64,000 bases of DNA, from positions 12,836,842-12,900,841 of the forward strand of contig VZDJ01007747.1 in NCBI GenBank assembly GCA_008694505.1, written 5' to 3'. Made by a program: the position numbers and the translations under genes. The notes under the pieces are model-generated. The model was not told where the DNA came from. It ran no database searches and worked only from the letters and a program-made list of their open reading frames with translations. Source of the stretch: Cyanoderma ruficeps (Eukaryota; Chordata; Aves; Passeriformes; Timaliidae). Below are positions 63,001 through 64,000 of this stretch, piece by piece (within the stretch, counting starts at the first letter, position 1; every line of letters begins with the position of its first letter).

Positions 63001-64000
63001 AAGTCCTTGGGGATAATTTAATCACCCTGCCACTAGTTTCAATTTTAACACCTAGTCACAAAACCCCACAGATTTCTTAGGCAAGATTGAGCTCTTAAGC
63101 ACAAGAAGTACTTACCTGGTGAAGTCACAAGTGTTAGGTGTGACAAAGCACTGTCAGACCATCTTTCATCTTGGTTCCAGAAGGCAGCGTAGGCTGGTGC
63201 CCTGGCTCTCCCTGTGCTCAACAGACTGCTCACCTCCATCTGTGAGACTGATATATGCTTCAGGAAAGGGATGGCCACAGGAAGAAAAGTCACCACTGAA
63301 GGAGCTATATTTGACAGATTTTCTAATATGTGTTAAAGCAATATAATTTCAGCTGCTGGTTATAGTTACTGAGAAGAGAAGAGAGAAGGCACAAAGTAAA
63401 AAAGCAAAAGTGTGCAACAAGAAGAGCATGATGAGGTGCTCCATAGTGACGGCTGACGGTGTCTCTGTCCCCTTTTCTCCTGAAACTGCTAGAGTAAGGC
63501 CCAGGACTTGGGAGGGATTCATATCGTGTGATTTCTCATCCCCTGCCAGCAGCTGGAGAGAGCTGCAGTTATCTGAAAGCTTCACATATCAGGACTCAGC
63601 TTCTGAGGTGAATACTTTGAGATCCTGATATCTAAGATTTAAACTCTGAATAAGCCTTTGAAGACACTCTGCTGTCAAAACCCCACAGTGCAGAACAAAA
63701 CCTGCAGCAGAGAGGCTGTATTCACCCAGCCAAGCCATGGCAAGAGCAGCTATGATGGAGCAAGCCACTATGCACACAACAGCTATTTGAGGTGGTGAGA
63801 GCTAGCATGAAATGAGACACAAAAGCAACCACACTTTGGTTCTAGCTGATGCCTAAAGAAATTGGAAACTTCAGATCTGGTACTGAGCAAGCTGGACAAT
63901 CAGTGACTGCCCTGAGCAGTCCTTCATCCATTCTGCTCAGGTTTTATAACTTCATTTTGTGGTTTCAAGAGGTCTTTTTACCTTCTCATATTAAAAAAAA

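Larger units (their letters stand above)
55736..64000. other. Intergenic, no certain gene
   Basis: Mostly A+T-rich unique sequence. The longest open frame is 152 codons (62443-62901, plus) and is not recognised. A perfect CAG|GTAAGT donor lies on the minus strand at 63116. Neither is enough to call a gene. Poly-A runs occur at 62082-62096 and at the window end. Confidence 0.6.

Overview
This window is vertebrate nuclear DNA, very probably from a bird. The evidence is GT-AG introns, a CpG-island promoter, A+T-rich intergenic DNA, and several CR1-type LINE 3' ends with the short tail repeats typical of avian genomes. The neighbouring pair NEIL3 and AGA is the gene order known from vertebrate chromosomes (human 4q34). 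No prokaryotic, plasmid or CRISPR features are present. The species cannot be named from sequence alone.

Layout. Positions 1-4100 (+ strand) hold the last three coding exons and 3' UTR of NEIL3, an endonuclease VIII-like DNA glycosylase. The part seen is the C-terminal linker and two GRF zinc fingers; the catalytic domain lies left of the window. Positions 4100-20800 are intergenic, with one nested pair of LTR-like repeats (10143-11338) and a CR1 copy (19504-20142). Positions 20800-34990 (- strand) hold the complete nine-exon AGA gene for lysosomal aspartylglucosaminidase. I reconstructed every exon; the reading frame is open throughout and gives 352 residues. The CpG-island promoter lies at about 34230-34990, and a CR1 copy starts about 260 bp upstream of the AGA start codon. 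Positions 35570-64000 look like a gene desert: no convincing exon, two more CR1 pieces, one old L2-like LINE relic, short tandem repeats and a few perfect inverted repeats.

How the genes relate. NEIL3 and AGA are convergent (tail to tail) and about 16.7 kb apart. They have unrelated jobs: NEIL3 repairs oxidised bases and DNA cross-links in the nucleus, while AGA breaks the Asn-GlcNAc link of glycoproteins in lysosomes. Nothing suggests a shared pathway.

I did not find a new biological system. The best second-look items are the LTR lodged 36 bp from an AGA splice donor, the nested LTR pair splitting a 26-bp tandem array, a separate 26-bp duplication containing the window's only N, changes in AGA N-glycosylation sites, and the L2-like reverse-transcriptase relic.
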